Assembly (NCBI GenBank): GCA_017311185.1
Contig: JAESUZ010005114.1
Span: 62,001-126,000 of the forward strand
DNA length: 64,000 nt
Source of the DNA: Proteles cristata cristata
Taxonomy: Eukaryota; Chordata; Mammalia; Carnivora; Hyaenidae
Direction: 5' to 3'
Of the stretch, positions 21,640-32,640 are shown in pieces. Position 1 is the first letter of the stretch, and every line of letters begins with the position of its first letter. The translations under genes were made by a program, and so were the position numbers. The notes under the pieces were generated by a model, which did not search any database, was not told the DNA's origin, and saw nothing but the letters and a program-made list of their open reading frames with translations.

Positions 21640-22137
21640 GGTCTGCATGGTGGGGGTGCAATGTGCGGGGTGCAATGTGGGGGTGTGCATTGTGGGAGGT
21701 GTGCATGGTGGAGGTGTGCACAGTGGGGGTGTGCACGGTGGGGGATCTACTGGGTGGGGGTGTGCACAGTGGGGTGTGCATGTTGGGGGGTTTGCATGGT
21801 GGGGGGTGTGCAGAGTGGGGGTGTGCATGGTAGGGGTGTGCATGGTAGGGGGTGTGCCTGGTTGGAGGTTAGCATGGTAGCAGGGTGCACGGTGAGGGGT
21901 GTGGGCTCTGAGGGTGTGCAGGTTGGGGGTGTGCGTGGTAAGGGTGTGCATGGTGGGGGTTTGCATGGTGGGGGTGTGCAAAGTGGGGTGTGCACGGTAT
22001 GGGTGTGCATGGTGTGGGGTGTGCCTGGTTGGGGGTGTACATGGTGGGGGTTAGCATGGTAGCAGGGTGCACGGTGAGGGGTGTGCACTGTGAGGGTGTG
22101 CAGGTTGGGGGTGTGCAAGGTGGGGGTGTGCATGGTG
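21640..22137. repeat. G-rich minisatellite, about 16-bp unit, with higher-order structure
   Basis: About 30 variants of GGTGGGGGTGTGCATG. A longer block containing TTAGCATGGTAGCAGGGTGC recurs at 21869 and 22051, an offset of 182 bp, so the array also grew by larger-scale duplication. The G-rich strand is plus. All open frames here (to 133 codons) are repeat artefacts. Confidence 0.96.
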
Positions 22138-22689
22138 ATATTTGACAAAACACAATACCGTCAGGAGGCAAGTGGAATGAGAACAGAAACTGGGTGCTTC
22201 AAAATGAGAAGAGGGCCCTGGGCACAGGGCTGGGTGGAGGGGCCTCGGGTCGGGAAGAAGTAGGCATGAGGGTCCCTTAAGGCAAATTAAGACAGTGTCG
22301 CAAGGGGAGAGTCCCACTCTGCTGACAGGTGCAGAGAGCCAGAGATGGTGTGTGGGGGACTGGGTCCGAACAGACCGTCGTCGTGAACAGCTGTCAGAGA
22401 GTGGAAAGGGTTGTCTTCCTTTTCTCCTCCTTTCTTTTCCCTTCCACGGCTTCTATGAAATGACCTCAGAGGAGAGTGTTGAATTGCATAGCTTTTGCCC
22501 CTTGACCTTTCATTCTCCTTCCTGGGAAGTAGACCTGATGGCTGGTGCCCCAGTAGCCACCATTTGATCCCAAGGTAACACTAAGTCGGTAATAGTAGGC
22601 GTAAAGTAGAGAGCAGAGAAACATAAGGGTCCCGGGCTGATGGATGTAGTTTCACGTCACAGTGCACATCTTAGTCTGCCGGCCTCTGG
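22138..22689. other. single-copy DNA
   Basis: No gene or repeat recognised between the minisatellite and the L1 remnant. Confidence 0.45.
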
Positions 22690-24702
22690 CCTTCTATTTC
22701 GTTAATCCCACTGTTGATCAGATCTCCATATTTGCAGCCAAACACAATTTCTAAAAGCTGTGATTCGATTTCACTGACAAATAGTTCCCCTTATGCCCAG
22801 AGATGGGTTCTATCCACTTTCCCTGTTTTTTTTATACCTATGACTTGTATATTTGAATGACATTATGACTCAGTATAATATTCCTAGGTCAAATTATCAT
22901 TTCTCCAAAAATTTGTAGACATTGCATCATTTTCCCTTGGTCACAGAGAATTCTGAGATCAATATACTATTTTCCCTCTGTAGTTGATTTGATTGTTTTT
23001 TTTTTTCTGTCTGGATCCCTGAAAATTATATTCTTATTCTTAAAGTTGAGTAGAATAATGAGAGATGCTTGTGTGGTGTACATGTTGTGAATGAGGCATA
23101 TTTCTTGGGAAATGATCTATATCGTCATCAGCAGAAGCAGCTCTTCATATCAGAGAAATTCTCATACCTTTGAGTATATTTTCAAATCACATTTTGGTTT
23201 CTCTATTTCAGAAACAACTACCCTTTTGTTAGATGATCTTTGTTTCTTAATCTATTTCCTGTTGGACTGAATGCTTACTATCTTCATCTTTGTTCACTGA
23301 AACTGTCTAGTTTTGGTTATGTTTTTTTCTGTTTCTGTTGCTAACATTTTTATTGGGTCTGTAATTGTATTGCCTTGGTATTCACTAATGTTTTAGACCT
23401 AAAATATTCCTTTTTATATCTTTATCTTGTTTTATCATCTTGTATTTTTGTCCTTATTCTATTGATTGTCAGAAACACATTCTAATACACGATCTTAAGA
23501 TCTTATATTCTGTTCCATTTCTTGTAGTTTCCTCTGAAGTAAACACTTTGTCACTGTTGCTCTCCTGACTTTTTTTTTTTTAAATGCACACACATTTTTA
23601 TATTGCTGTCACAATGTTCCTTGTCGTCTTGCTCAGGCATAAAGCATTCTGTCTGGGCACTCTGCTTCAAGTCAGTATGGATGACACTTTGACAATTAAC
23701 TTCCCCATTATTTCTGAGTGCAGGTTTTGGTTTGTATTTGTTTTTCTCTTCTCTGTGCTACCGAATGAGAATTGTAGTTTCAGTTCCATCCATAACCTAT
23801 GGCCTTCATGAACGTGGATGTCCAAGCCTCTCCCCAAATTTGGGAAGTTCTCAGCCATTATTCCTTTAAATGTACTTCCTGCTTCCTTCTTTCTCCTCTG
23901 GGATTCCACCAATTCTATTACTTTCATAGTGGCGTTTGGCTCATGTGACTTTCCTCACACTCTTTCACTCTTCTGTTCTTGCTCTCCTCCAACAGACAGG
24001 ATCATCCCCAAACCTCTGTCTTCTCTCTCACACTCTTTCCCCTGCTTGACCTGTCCTGCTGTCGGAGTTCTCTGTTGCTGCTTTCATTTCATTCACTACG
24101 TTGTTCAGCTTCAGAATGTCTATGTGGTTCTTTTTTATGATTTCTATCTCTTTGTTAAACTTGTGTTTTTGTATATTGTTTTCCAACTTCCTTGACTTGT
24201 GTCTGTGTTTTCTTGCAGCTCACAGAGCCTCCTTACAACTACCATTTTGAATTCTTTATGGAGAAAATTGCAGGGCTCTGTGTCTTTGGGATCCATTACT
24301 AGAAGACTTCATGATCTTTTGGTGGTGTCACGTTTCTTTGATTTTTCCCTGGTTTTTGAAATTCTTGCAATACCAGTCCCCTCTTCCAGACTTTACTAAC
24401 AGACTTGGGGAGAGAAAAGTCCCCTGTCAGCTCCACTGGGGGTCCTGAGGCTTTCTTGGACCTTCTGTGGATCCACCTTTCCATGCCCCTTAGTTCCTGT
24501 CATGGCAGAATTCTTGCTTGAGGACTTTCTTTCCATCCTGCATGAATCTGGGCCTCTGTTGTCCCATGGATGGAGCAAAGCCAAGTCTGTGGTGTCTCCC
24601 TGGCCCACGGATCCTGGCTGGGCTTTGACAGATCTCACTAGGTGCTGGCCAAGCTCGTCCTCCTGGCCATGGGGAGCATGCCCATGGAGACAGTGGGGAT
24701 AC

Positions 24703-24745
<43 letters not shown>

Positions 24746-25400
24746 ATGTGTGTGCATGTATGTGTGAGATGTGTGGGCCAACTGGCAGATCTGCAGGCGA
24801 ACCCATATCCACTCACGGCCGGGCTTCTGGATGGAATCTGTGATACAGTCAGTGGTCCCCTCACCCCTCTAACCCTTCCCAGCCTCCTCCCTCCTCCAGT
24901 CATACAGCTCAGGACTCAGCCCTCTGGATGCCTTTTCCAGGCTGGCTGGGGAAGCCAGGTGCTCACATACAGGCTCCCACATTCCCTGCAGGAGAAATCA
25001 TGGCTGATTGGCACCCTCTCTGGGAAGGGTGATGCAAGTGAAGTTCAAACATTCTTCTGAGCCAGACTCGTCTGGGACAGTGCTCTCTGGGACTTCTGGG
25101 CCACATCCGAAGAAAGCGGAAGCCCATGCACCGGCCACGACAGGGTCTGCTGCAGGACTGTGGTCTATGTGCAGAGGAGCCGAAGGTCAGCTGGGAGCCT
25201 CCCCCACCCCCTCACTATGTGGTGCTGGATCCCAGCTCCCAAGGGGCCACTTCGGTCCACAGATAGGTGGAATTGTGTCGGTAGGCGGGATACAGTTAAG
25301 GACCTCACTCAGGCATGCTGCTGACACTCTGTTTTCCAATTTCAGAGATACCCCACTTCATTTGCTTCTCTTCAGAGTTTGGAGGATAAGTAAGAATTTT
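22690..25400 (-). mobile_element. old LINE-1 5' region/ORF1, antisense
   Basis: Most certain at 23.80-24.40 kb: TTTGGGAAGTTCTCAGCCAT, TTCAGCTTCAGAATGTCTAT, TGATTTCTATCTCTTTG and ATTTTGAATTCTTTATGG in the order of antisense ORF1/5' sequence of L1M elements. Left of this, TTGCATCATTTTCCCTTGG and similar words fit the same family. To the right, ATCATGGCTGATTGGCACCC and following resemble antisense 5' UTR. Outer limits are uncertain and the element is broken with no open ORF. A (TG)n tract lies within it. Confidence 0.68.
24704..24743. repeat. (TG)n microsatellite
   Basis: About 20 TG units, then GCATGTGTGTGCATGTATG. Confidence 0.98.
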
Positions 25401-25770
25401 TAAGGATTGTCATATCACTGTCAGATGACTTCTAGAAGGTGGGGATGAGCAAGGTCACAAGAGGCCATGCTGGGATTCTGGATTGCTGGAGTCGGACCCC
25501 AGAACCCAGAGCTGGGAACTCCTGTGGCCCCGAGGCCTCCATACTGTGAGCAAACCCAGACCAGGTCCCGTGGAAAGACCACCCTGAGAGGTCCAAGGCT
25601 CCGTAAGGAGAGAAGGCCACCTACCTGCCCACGTCTGCCCGGCTCTGGCCACCCTCTGCTGACACCTTCAGCTAGGACTTCCCAGCTCGGTCAATCCTGG
25701 ATGATGGATTTTTAGATATCATGAGGAATACTAAATCACCAACATTGTTTAAGCCACTATATGTATTTTT
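25401..25770 (+). mobile_element. possible LTR or other old-repeat remnant
   Basis: GCTGACACCTTCAGC, GGACTTCCCAGC and CATTGTTTAAGCCACTATAT occur in the order seen at MaLR LTR 3' ends. Similarity is limited and the 5' part is not recognisable. Confidence 0.3.
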
Positions 25771-26234
25771 TTGTTGTTGTTTATTTCTTTATGGGTGGAA
25801 TAGCAATGGATAGGTGAACAAATGATTAATTAACCAACACAGCAAATTTATGGTGGCCAAGCCTCAGGACAGAGCTATTGACCCCACCTGGCTGGCATCA
25901 TCACTCGTGCAGAATGGTCCTGTGGAGGCTTTGCAGCTATCTCCAGGCAAGTCATGGAGGTGCGTCTGTGGCCACGCACTGGAGAAGTGCATGAGTTAGC
26001 TTAGGTGCTAGAGAAATAGTACTCTCACTGGGTTCTCAACTGAGTGCCGAGTGCAAGTGGGCACAGCACCCAGTGACCCCAGCAGCCAGGTCTCGGACCT
26101 ACCTCCTGGAAGACTTCCCAGGGGCCACACCTTCAGTTCACTCTGATAGGTCATGTCGGGGCAATATTCGGTAAACCGATTTATGATTGCCTATGTGTGT
26201 CACGCCATGAAGAAGTGAAAGTTTGTAAGCCACT
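25771..26234. other. single-copy DNA
   Basis: Nothing recognised before the GATA tract. Confidence 0.45.
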
Positions 26235-26696
26235 GATAGATGACAGGTAGATAGATGGATAGATAGATGATAGATGGGTGTATAGATGATAGATAGATGG
26301 GTAGATAGATATAAGATAGATGATAGATAGATAGATAGATAGATACATACATACATACATACATACATACATACATACATAGAAAATAGAAGATGGATGA
26401 TAGAAAGATAGCTAGATAGATGACAGAGATATGATAGATCGGTAGGTTGATGATAGATTAGATAGATAGACAGATGATAGATAAATAGATAAATAGATGA
26501 TAGATAGAAGATAGAAGATGAATGTTAGATATAGCTAGCTAAGATAGATAGATAGATGATAGAGAGAAAAAGAGAGATGGAAGATAGATCGGTGATAGGT
26601 AATAGACAGAGAAATAGCTAGAGAGATGATAGATGAATAGTAGATGGATGGAGAAATGAATGGAGAGATCGTGAGATGGTACATATATAGATAGGT
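26235..26696. repeat. (GATA)n/(CATA)n tetranucleotide tract with decayed flanks
   Basis: A pure core, (GATA) at about 26322-26343 and then (CATA)9 at 26345-26381, lies within about 460 bp of degenerate GATA/GATG/GAAA units. Minus-strand frames through it read as Tyr/Leu/Ser-rich repeats and are artefacts. Confidence 0.97.
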
Positions 26697-28989
26697 AACC
26701 TCAGTGGCAGGGCCACATCGCCATTCTTTAGTCTCGTGTACTTCTGTATTTTGTTCCATTCACGTAAACATCCACAAGCCTACTTACTAGATGCTTCTTA
26801 AGTATGTGATGTGACCACAGAGGTAAGAGAAATACGCATATGGAGTAATCTTTTGGGATTTGTCACCCCCACCCAGCATTTAAAAAATCAAGAAATTTCA
26901 AGTTTTATAAAGACAGACACTTGTCAAAAGAAAAAGAGAAAGAAAACAAGCCTTTGATATTTAGACTTAGTTGATGCTACTGTCAGGTGTGCCTTTCTAG
27001 CATAGAGTTTATTTTGTGTTTATTTAGCCTTTTAGTCTCAAGCAATTAAAAACCTCATCAGTAAGAAGCTGTTCTCAATTTTCTCGGGACTATTTTTGTT
27101 ATCAACTGAAAAAAATATATTGCCACACAAGTTATTATTTGATAAAATTAAGGAAAATTCCTCGCAGGGTCTTGGCAATTACCTAAGGGGATGCCCATTA
27201 CGAAGGACAGAATGACCGTTACTAGCTCAGGATTTAGCTGAAGAGGTGCAATAATTTTATTCTAGAAAGAATATGTTTCCTTTGAAATCGAAAGTTTCAT
27301 GGTCTAGAGGCTTGTCCCTGCTCTGTGAACAAGCTGTCGAGGCGATGGGTTCCCTGCAGCCAGAGGTAAGAAGCACGTAAGGAATTTTTAGAATCCACGC
27401 AAGAATTGGTCACTCAACAGAAAGAAGTCTAGGCCATCTGAAGGCAATGTTCTTAAAAGGTGATTTGTTTTAAGCACCGTTACCCATTTGCTTCCACACC
27501 ACTGTGTTTGTGTGTACAGACAGCCCAGGAGGTGTTCCGTGTTAGGTACAATTATTAACAAACTATTTGGCTGCTAAATACCCACACTCCACAGTTACTG
27601 GTGTGCAAACAAGGACCATCTGTTGAGATTGCCACAAAATCCAGCTTTGCAGCTAGAGGAGGAAGCAGCCTTTAAAACTGAGCCTGGTCTCTGCACTTAC
27701 AAGTGGTAGAAAATCAGGACAACGCCGTTGACCCGAGCCCATATTGACCTGCCGTTTTGCATGCGCTCAGGGGTCCTCAGCTGCTCAGGAGACTTCCCAG
27801 CACATTAACTACTGGGATGATGCACTATGACAGCTCTTTGCAAAACACACGAGGGCTCCAAGCAGCCCCGGTCAAGCCCGCTGGAGGGCAGGTGCTTAGC
27901 CCAGGAGCAGACGCTCGTCTGGGAAAGAAGGAAGAAAACCAATAATCGTCTGAGAGGCCGAGTCGGCCCTGCCCACCAGCTCCGGGCCGCCCGTGCTCCT
28001 TCACCAGGCTCTCCTAATCCTTAGCACACCGCCTTTGTTTTGATAGGCATGACATTACATCAAGGTCATTTTTAATAACTGTCAATAGCTTGGGAGCAGT
28101 AGTTAGTTTTATTGACCCTACGCTGAAGAGCTCAGGGGGCTGTGAGGAGCCCACGGCCCCCGCCTGGGACACGGATCCGCTGGGAAACAGATAATTATTG
28201 ATATTAGTAAATGAGTATTGATAGAAATTTGATGAGCACAGTACATCTGCAATGTACTGACGTCCATGTCGCAGAAAGGGCTGAGTCTCTGAGATGTCAG
28301 CCTATGTACATTCCTCATCTTCTTCCTTTACCATTTCTTTTATTTTCCTTAAGAGAAGGCAGGAGGAAAAAAAACCCTCTGCTTTAAATAGATATCGCTA
28401 ATTACTTGCACACAGAACATTCCAAAACAATGTTGTTTGGCTTACACTTCAAATTTCAATGTTTCACCCTGAGAGGAGAAGAAATGCTCCTTCCTTTCTA
28501 CTTCATATTCCATCCATCCCCAAATTTTATATATTTACAAACGCAATGTTGGGATGGACATTTATTTATGGGCAAGTAGCCTCTTCTTACAAGAGGTGGG
28601 CAGACCTTAAGTAGTCGAGGGTTTTGTGCAGAGACCCCAGGTCAGCCTGGACGAGGGACCTGGAGTCCAGCAGACCAGGCTCCGCACCTCTGCCCACACC
28701 CAGGCTGGGCTGCTACTCAGCTCTTCAGAGCGAGCGAGACCCACATTTCAGTAGGACATGGCACAAACAGATAAGACAGTTTGGGGCGGGGAGCACCCGG
28801 CAGGCTGGTGTAAGGACCTCCTGTGGCAACAGCCCTGGAGAAACCCTAAACGGGCAAGAAAAAGTAGCCACAACATTGGCTTCATTGGTAAAGGAAGGTG
28901 AACATGTGGAAAAGGAAACAATCATGTGGAAAATCAAAGATGTGCCAGGGAAACTAGAGCCACATCAGAAATGACATGAAAGTCGTTCA
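26697..28989. other. 2.3 kb of single-copy DNA, no gene recognised
   Basis: Mostly AT-rich, repeat-poor. The interval 28.04-28.25 kb has a conserved-element-like texture: ACATCAAGGTCATTTTTAAT with an AAGGTCA nuclear-receptor half-site, then ATAATTATTGATATTAG. The open frame 28624-28974 (116 codons) shows no domain. No SINE is present across the whole stretch. Confidence 0.45.
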
Positions 28990-29039
28990 GGGCTCGTAGG
29001 TGTGAGGCATCCCCAGTAGGCCAGTCCACAGATATAGAG

Positions 29040-29215
29040 AACCTGTTAGGCGGGGCGCAGGGAGGGCTGCTAAGGGGGACACGTTTATTTTGGGGGTGGG
29101 GAAATATTTTGAAATTAACCTGTGGTGGTCACACAGCTGTGGGAAGACACTGAAAACGGTGAATCGTACACGTTCAAGGGTGCATTCGACGGTAGTGGGT
29201 TCCGTCTGCATAAAA
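29040..29215 (+). mobile_element. old LINE-1 3' UTR fragment
   Basis: GTGGTGGTCACACAGCTGTG, ACTGAAAACGGTGAATCGTA and GTTCAAGGGTGCATTCGACG parallel the L1M 3' UTR (GGTGATGGTTGCACAAC, CACTGAATTGTACAC, TAAAAGGGTGAATTTTATGG). Confidence 0.6.
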
Positions 29216-29465
29216 ACAGATGTTGGAGCCGTGTCTGTAGCAACACAGGCAGAGACGATGGAATGGGGAGTGGGAGCCAAACTCCTTATGTGCAGATTTA
29301 GTAAATCAGCGGATTAGTGTTCTTGCCATTATGCCTTGTATTTCTAATTCTGTAAATTCAGAGCAAGATAAGATAAGTGGGCTTGAGTGAGTACAGCACT
29401 GTGCACACGGTTGCGGAGCCGGGCGGGCGGGGGTGTTCTGCGCCTCTGACCCGAGGGGGCTGGGA

Positions 29466-29652
29466 CACCTGCATCGCACCCGCACCAGCACCTGCATCCG
29501 CACCCACACCTGCACCCGCACCTGCACCCGCACCTCCACCTGCACCCGCACCTGCACCCGCACCTGTACCTGCACCCACACCTCCACCTGCACCCGCATC
29601 TGCACCTGCATCCGCACCTGCACCCACACCCACTCCTGCACCTGCACCCGGA
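29466..29652. repeat. hexamer/12-bp repeat, CACCTG-CACCCG array
   Basis: Alternating CACCTG and CACCCG/CATCCG/CACCCA hexamers over about 187 bp. The E-box word CACCTG occurs 11 times by eye. Since the unit is a multiple of three, all frames are open: Ala-Pro on plus, and Val-Gln-Val-Arg on minus within a 311-codon frame (29306-30241). I do not regard that frame as a gene, since it has no domain or other support. Confidence 0.95.
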
Positions 29653-31220
29653 GGGAAGCACGGCAGAGGGATGCGCATTGTGCAGCTGCTAACAGGCCAC
29701 GGAGCCGACGAGGGTGTCCTCGGCTCTGAAATGTCTCTGCAGCCAGTGCCCTCGTCCGGGCCCCAGAGTCATTGGCTGCAGATGGTCCCGCCGCCCGTGG
29801 ACCCGGGTTTGCTTTCTCCGGGGCAACCCCGTTGGCTCCATTTGCCTTCTCGCCCACCTCCTCCCTACCCCACCTTTCTGTGTGGAATCCCCCCCTCACT
29901 GATAGATCCACCTGCACACTCAGCAATCCAAGGAGTTTGACGTGAGGTATTTGGAAGCATCTATTTTTAATTATTTTCCTTTTCTGGAGAATGTACAAAG
30001 CAGCTAGGGTAGCGTACTGAGGGGCTTGGTCACTCAGGCACGCCCACCTGCTCTCTCGGGAGGCCGAGACTGGTCTTGGAGGCCTGGGAGCACAGCTGGA
30101 CAGCAGCCGTGACCACAGCCCAGAGCAGAGCATGGGAATAGCTGTTGTAACTAAGAATGAGGAGCAGGGACTGAATGGCCAAAACGAGTGACTTCCTTGT
30201 AGAAGATAATGTGCAAAGACACATGTGTTGAGACAGAGCATTAAGGGCTCAAGAATGTTCAGGTCAGTGCCTCACATGGATGCCACCCCTCCAGTCGCCG
30301 AAAGCAAGCGATGTGGTTTCACCCTGGGTTAGTTTCCGGTCCCGGTTCTGTATTTCTTTTTCAAATACTAGACATAAAGTCATAAATCACAGTGCAATGT
30401 ATCTGCAAGAGAGTCACGTGACAAGAAACAACCATAAAAATGCAGGATTAAGTACAATTTCTACAGAAACTTTACACGAATATTGAACACACAGACCATG
30501 TATGCAACCGTGGGCGGGTGAATTTGAGGTATCACCTCAATCTGAATTTTTTGAATTCCCCTAAATAGATCAATCAGGAAACTGAACCCCACAATTCATT
30601 CACCGTCTAGGGACAATTGCTGACAGCTGCTCATTCCACAAGGCTTCTTGTAGACTGGAGACCTCACCGGGGGGAGGGGACCCTCACCTTGAGTATTCCT
30701 ACTGTTTGTTTGCCATGCCATTGACTTCCCGGGAACACATTCTGAGAGCTATACTTCCAAACATCTTTATGTAATGAGGACTGTTCCCATGTTTCTTGAA
30801 AGTTGTCACAGGCAGAATGGAATTGTAACTGTACCACAAACCGATTGAAAAAGTGCGGTTCACTTAGCAGATCAAAACTCCCACGTGACCAGTGCACCAC
30901 TAGAGATGCTGGTCATTTTTCATATGCATGCGAAGGTCTGCACAGTCCTAATTCACTGATAAAACGAAGAGTCAGAGAGAAGCTTGCAAAAATACAGGCA
31001 AAAATCACTAGTGAGCAAACATGTCATATCGATGCTCTGAAGTAGGTTCACTCACACGGAATATGAAAACAATTTGTTTTCCCATAGAATTTAGCACATT
31101 CCTCGTTAAAAGGAGAATATCTTGAATAATAAATTACGCATACATGTCCATATGCGTAATAAATAGGCATTTTAGTTCCTATCTAATTATCTAGATTGGT
31201 GCAGAATTTTTTTTTTAAAA
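29653..31220. other. single-copy DNA with a palindromic E-box
   Basis: GC-rich to 29.9 kb, then AT-moderate. It holds the exact GTCACGTGAC at 30413-30422. No exon or transposon recognised. Confidence 0.45.
30413..30422. promoter_or_regulatory. GTCACGTGAC: full palindromic E-box/CLEAR-like site
   Basis: Perfect 10-bp palindrome matching the preferred site of USF and MiT/TFE bHLH-zip factors. It is a single site in repeat-free sequence and no promoter is visible next to it. Confidence 0.3.
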
Positions 31221-31230
31221 AAATGCCAGT

Positions 31231-31410
31231 TTTAATTGCAAAAGTGCTGCCGGCTTCAGATTTTAATTGCAATTCACAAATGGTTGGACTGGCAGTGCTC
31301 CATTACAAGGGAAAAATCATTTTAATAGCACAAGTACTGCCTCACTGCAGATTCCAATTTCATTTTACAGGATACTGGGTCATTCGGCCTCATTACAAGG
31401 AGTAAAATGG
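31231..31410. repeat. imperfect 90-bp tandem duplication
   Basis: Copy 1 (31231-31320) and copy 2 (31321-31410) share TTTAATNGCA, AAGTNCTGCC, a central CAGATT..AATT block and an identical CATTACAAGG, all exactly or nearly 90 bp apart. Divergence is high, so the duplication is old. No family recognised. Confidence 0.75.
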
Positions 31411-31588
31411 CTGGTGTGAACCTCCACCGTGTGGGCTGGGTCATAGGAGCCCATGAAGTGTAAGCCTCACCAAGGGTCCCTGAAGACGTCTCTCGTTCTC
31501 ATAGAGGAAGCACAATCCGAAATCCTGGAAGCCTCTGGGACATTCTCACACACCAGTGGCACCTGGAGTAAAGCTCTGCTCGCTCTTT
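31411..31588. other. short single-copy stretch
   Basis: Nothing recognised. Confidence 0.4.
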
Positions 31589-31790
31589 CTTTCTATGTTT
31601 GTTTATTTATTTATTTTGAGAGAGAGACAGAGAGAGAGAGTGGGGGGCGGACAGAGAGAGAGGCACAGAATCTGAATCAAGTTCCAGGCTCTGAGCTGTC
31701 AGCACAGAGCTTGATATGGGACTCGAACTCTCGAACAGCAAGACCATGACCTGAGCCAAGGTTGGATGCTTAATGGACTGAGCCCCTGGG
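31589..31790 (-). mobile_element. Can-SINE, diverged head
   Basis: Tail AAATAAATAAATAAACA on the minus strand, a (GA)n tract, CAGGCTCTGAGCTGTCAGCA, and a head reduced to CCCAGGGGCTCAGTCC. The usual GGCGCCTGGGTGG start is partly deleted. Confidence 0.92.
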
Positions 31791-31796
31791 TTTTGT

Positions 31797-32170
31797 TTTT
31801 TAGGCAGTTTAGGTTCACAGCAAAATTGAGGGCGTGTACAGTCAATTCCCACAAGCCCCATGACCCCACTCATGCGCGGTCCCCCGTATCAACACGCCCA
31901 TCAGAGGGGGGCATTTGTCCCTGATGATGAGTCTACAGGGACACAAGCAGGTGGCCAGGCCCCACCGTTCACGTGGGGGTCACTCGTGCCGCTGTGCGCT
32001 CTTGAGAGTTTGGACAAATGTATGACGTCATGTGTCTGTCATCAGGGCATCACACAGGAGGTTAAGCACCCTAGAAATCCTCTGTGTCCACCCATTCATC
32101 CCCTCCCAACCCCTGGTCATTTTCTCGTCTTTGTAGTTTTGCTCTGATTACTATTTACATCTCTAATTTT
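31797..32170 (-). mobile_element. old LINE-1 3' region, antisense
   Basis: TTAGGTTCACAGCAAAATTG, ACTCATGCGCGGTCCCC, ATTTGTCCCTGATGATGAG, TTTGGACAAATGTATGACGT, TAGAAATCCTCTGTGTCC and TCTTTGTAGTTTTGCTCTG follow the antisense L1M 3' sequence in order. The SINE at 31589 abuts it. Confidence 0.82.
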
Positions 32171-32640
32171 AGGATTGTATCAAAAATTTGCCACTACATA
32201 TATTGTATTTATTTTTGCTATTTGCCAAAAGTAAATTGTAAATTAAGTGACATATATTGCACTACACAAACTTATATAGATTAGCATTATTTACATGTAT
32301 GTATCATTTACATAATATATGAACATTATTTGCATTACATACACATTTATGTTATTTACATATACACATATATTACACGTTATGTTTAAATATCCCACAT
32401 CTGTATATTATATTTGTACATGAAAACATGTACGTACTACATCAGCACATACTATTATGCAGGTAAAATACCTACAGGATATCGTAGTAAATTTTCTATA
32501 CTGTTAGTAACTCATCCAACATTAAAATATAATAAAACTTTGATGATTTCTAAATGACAAGGAAGGTAAAGGTGAAGTTTCTTCGTGTGCCATTAGCAAC
32601 TTCTCTTTCTATTTTAAATAAATGAATGTGTTATAACAGA
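32171..32640. repeat. AT-rich low-complexity DNA
   Basis: Many TATTTACAT, CATATACACATATAT and ATTACATACA words. Probably degenerate microsatellite. No gene. Confidence 0.6.

Noticed and set aside
21607..22171. His-Thr-Pro-rich repeat frames of 100-133 codons on minus and Gly/Val-rich frames on plus
   Set aside because: Translations of the 16-bp minisatellite.
26138..26380. Tyr/Val/Cys repeat peptide (MYVCMYVC type)
   Set aside because: Translation of the CATA/GATA microsatellite.
28624..28974. 116-codon frame with a Lys/Glu-rich end that looked like a processed pseudogene
   Set aside because: No family recognised, no poly-A tail or target-site duplication seen.
29306..30241. 311-codon minus-strand open frame, the longest in the window
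   Set aside because: About a fifth of it is the CACCTG hexamer array read as Val-Gln-Val-Arg. The rest has no domain, and the multiple-of-three repeat keeps all frames open.
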